Shown here in pieces: positions 60,870-64,000 of a stretch of 64,000 nucleotides of DNA; position 1 is the first letter of the stretch; the number at the start of each line of letters is the position of its first letter. Position numbers and translations under genes: made by a program. The notes beneath the pieces were generated by a model that had not been told where the DNA came from, did not search any database, and saw nothing but the letters and a program-made list of their open reading frames with translations. Source of the stretch: Ascidia mentula (lineage: Eukaryota > Chordata > Ascidiacea > Phlebobranchia > Ascidiidae); the NCBI GenBank assembly GCA_947561715.1, contig OX387197.1:18398266-18462265 (forward strand). The letters run 5' to 3'.

Positions 60870-63800
60870 CGACTTGCTTTAAAAAAACGACTCAGCGTGT
60901 GGCTCGCATACAGTATAAAAATAACGTTTGTGGAAACGTGATTGGTTGACTGGAAACCACGAGCCTGCATCGGTGCTTCCACCCCCACACAGGATGTAAC
61001 ATGATCCGCGGTTTGACATCATTTCATAAGGCACATGTCTCTATACTTTGTGTGGCCACTGGTTCAGTGTGGATGGGCCTGAAACAGTAGGGTGTGTATT
61101 TTTAGAAACCCAGCGTGAGACAACTTGGACAAACTTATTCTGTAAATGTTTCTGATAGTAATGTAAGGTAAACCCATATCCCTATTTTTGATTAACGACC
61201 GAAAGGTTAGTGAGGACATTTTTTCCAGAGGAGCCCTTTGTCAATTATCAATATACCTGGCAGCTTCAGTAACAAATTAGGTATGCCCATCTTTAGTGAA
61301 AACCTGTGCTAGTTGCGGTATAGAGTATATGGTGTTGTATATTTGCAAGAATGCTTGTGAAAAATGTTGGTGGATTGGCTTTTTGTAAAGACGCGTCACT
61401 TACTGTAGTTAGTTTTCAGGCAGCCTGTTTAAGTCCGGCTTTATAACACGTGTAGCCGTGATTTCGTTCCATAATCCTATAATCTCGCAGTTTTTTGATA
61501 AGAAGGACATTTGGCGAACAGACGTGACACACATTGTAGTGGAACTTTAATAAACTTTTCAATCAACTTCCGTCCTTCTTAAAGCGGGGTTGGCGTCTCT
61601 AAGCACCAATTACTGACGTTTTGTGTGTCCAGATGTTCATTGGTTTGTCTCTAAGTGTCCACCACCCTGTGTTTAAGTTCCCATTGTGTGAGTTAAACTC
61701 CGGTCGGCCTTTTTTCGAATCTATGGGTAAATGCAGAAACCAGCCACGACTTTCAGTGAAATTAACTCTGTTATCATTTCGCAAAATGTGAAGTTCCGAA
61801 CCATAAAAAGAGTTCAAAATTTTTTTTCGTGTAGAATTGGAAAAACAATCGCATCACATAACACACAAAGTAAAAATAATGGAGCAAATACTCTAAAGCA
61901 CTGGGCTGAGCGGGAATCGTAATTAGGCCATATCGAATTTTTAAAAGCTTTCTTGGAAGTTATGTAAAAAAAAACAACATGTGAAAACACGCGCTAGACA
62001 GACAAACCTAAATATTGCGTGTGAGCATTCTGTGAACCACCTTCAAGATAATCACCACTCTGACGAAACTTTTGATTGCAGCTTATAGAAGTTTGAACGG
62101 TTTACCGCGAAAATTGCGCGCGCCGCTATTACAGATGTTCAATGAAAGACCATTGTGTTGTCTCGATGTTTTCGTTGAACCCGAGGTGCAAGGAGTTCTA
62201 CACACCCGTCTTATCGCTGGTATCAGTCTCGGAGCAGTATAACAATACCACGCTAATAAGGTTTAATCGCAGCGCTTTCTTCCCTAATGGCCTGTTTGCT
62301 TTTGTTAACGCGCACATGCAAGATAACCTCGCATTGCTGCCGATTGATAATAGTCGGCACAATCGCTGTCTTGATCGACATCTTTGTGTTGCAAAGCTTT
62401 TGTGTCGATCCTCGAAAGACACATATCTTCGGGCTAAGTGGTTTTACAGCCTTTTTGTTTTTATCCACGCATGGTTGGGTCCCTTGTGCGAATGCAAATT
62501 ATGTGCTTGTCGTTCGGCGTGAGATCAATTTAACAGTTAACTGTCTTTGTGGTCGTTCCAGAAAATGCATTTCTGCAAAACCGAAAATCGACCGTGTTGA
62601 TTTTTTTCTACTATAGGTGGTTTATTTCCAAGAATAAATTATTTTCTGTTAATCGCCTTAGAAGTGCAGTTTAAAATGAACGAAGACGACAAAGTGCATT
62701 TTGATGACAAACAATCCTTTTTTTAAACTGCAAGGTTTTCCGCATACAAAAATCAACAAAAGGTCAAGGGTTCATATTTTACCATATTTTGGCGATACTG
62801 TGACAAAAAGTCCAAGAGTCGATGGACTGTTCTCGGACAGGTGCAATCACTTGTGCAGTTATTAATTTACGACAGGTGCGGCGATCGCAACAACAAACAT
62901 CCCATTCCATCTGTAGACGTGTGGCCACAAACCCTCTTATGACGCAGTAGAGAGGTAATCCACTTGCTTCCTGCCGTTGTAGAAGATAACATCTATGCAA
63001 AAGTTTTATGACACAGTAATCCGGGCCGAGACTCGGTTGTCGATGTCATAAAACGCCGCAGGATCGTTCATTTCAGTGACCAACCCCATAAGACGACCCG
63101 CGCCGTCTTTTAAGAAGATCTAGAGCGCGAGAAACAATGGATGCGATATTGCGCGCCATGTCGATCAGGTCATAATCTTTATATTGCGTTATTTCTAAAA
63201 CGCCTTTGGTTTGGTAACGGCTGTTGGTTGAACTTCAGAAGGAATTAGTAGACTTCCCTGTGATAACTGCCCTTTACACTGGAATGAAATATTACCGAAC
63301 CAATATTCTATAAAGAGCCCAAGTAAACATTGTAGTGGAATTGTTTAAATCGTCCAGGGGCTTGCGCCAATCGTTTCCTGGAAGTTTTACGAGGAAATGC
63401 TCCCCACTCACCAAACGACCTGCTTTTCTTAGACGTTTTGCGGAAGGAAAGACATCTTGCCGTTATCCGCGATACAGTTGGTCATATCTTAATCAAATTT
63501 ACAAAAAAGCAAAAAAAATACACTGCAGAATCACCATTAGCAAAATTGTAAAAATTCCAGTGCATTGGAAGCAATGTTAGCGTGTTTGTTCGGCAAGGTG
63601 ATACATTTACCGTTATCCTGCAGGGCTGATGCAGGTTCGATATGGTGTTATTTATTTTTTGCACCGGAATAGCCCTTTCCGAATTGCCCGAGTTTCTCAA
63701 CGCAAACAACTTTCTTCGATCCTTGTGTACGGCAATAGATAGCTTGTGTTTAGCTTTTGCCCGGATGTTTCAGTTTTCGCGGCTTCGAGGCGCAGAAAAG

Positions 63801-64000
63801 CGCGAGTGGCGTTCATCCCTCGGTGTTTGCAGAAGATAACCGAGAACCGAAAGTGTGGTTCCAGGATTTGGAGCGTCGCCACCCGTTGTGGAAATATCTC
63901 ACACAGTAAATAAGGTTACTTGGCTGCGCCTTGCCCTGGTCATGTTCATCAAGCTTCTTGCGCCTTTAATGTTAACATCCTGTGATTTTGGGCTGTCGGG
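60870..64000. other. Terminal interval without recognised gene
   Basis: No coding similarity, RNA gene or transposon signature was recognised in the last 3.1 kb. The longest open frame (62142-62522, plus, 126 codons) has no family features. A gene beginning beyond the window edge could use this as upstream sequence. Confidence 0.5.

Noticed and set aside
62142-62522. 126-codon plus-strand frame near the right edge.
   Set aside because: No similarity to a known family and no supporting splice or promoter context.

Overview
This is a eukaryotic nuclear window, most likely from a tunicate of the Ciona type. Six of the seven protein genes have clear human counterparts at 1:1 domain level. Outside NET1, introns are mostly 100-600 bp. 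The sequence is AT-rich and carries many short DNA-transposon relics (MITEs). The species call is an inference from gene content and compactness; I saw no species-diagnostic sequence.

Layout. (1) 0.5-3.6 kb, plus strand: a nine-exon shootin-1 (SHTN1) homologue. (2) 4.0-4.4 kb: a textbook hAT-type MITE with an intact 8-bp target duplication, lying between two convergent genes. (3) 5.5-18.5 kb, minus strand: a NET1/ARHGEF3-type RhoA exchange factor whose DH-PH core sits inside a protein of about 1,500 residues, against roughly 525-600 in human; the extra length is a 700-codon first exon and a 380-residue tail. (4) 18.5-36.1 kb: about 17.5 kb with no gene I can recognise, containing a second 8-bp-TSD MITE, a tRNA-like element, hAT-like termini and several perfect TGACGTCA sites. 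(5) 36.1-56.4 kb: a dense plus-strand block of GAPDH (intronless CDS, apparent 5'UTR intron), NHLRC2 (12 exons), ATG101 (single exon), MFSD13A/TMEM180 (9 exons) and NOP14 (17 exons). (6) 57.0-60.3 kb: a minisatellite of about 85 copies of a 37-bp unit with higher-order structure, abutting a tRNA-like sequence. (7) 60.3-64 kb: no recognised gene, one 35-bp direct repeat.

The genes serve separate housekeeping or cytoskeletal tasks: glycolysis (GAPDH), autophagy initiation (ATG101), 40S ribosome assembly (NOP14), a thioredoxin/NHL protein (NHLRC2), a membrane transporter-like protein (MFSD13A), and actin/Rho regulation (SHTN1, NET1). They do not form an obvious pathway. Spacings of 0.3-1.6 kb between the plus-strand genes argue against tight tunicate-style operons, where cistrons nearly abut. 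Exon coordinates were derived by hand from GT-AG sites, reading-frame continuity and remembered similarity to the human proteins; no alignment program or transcript data were used.
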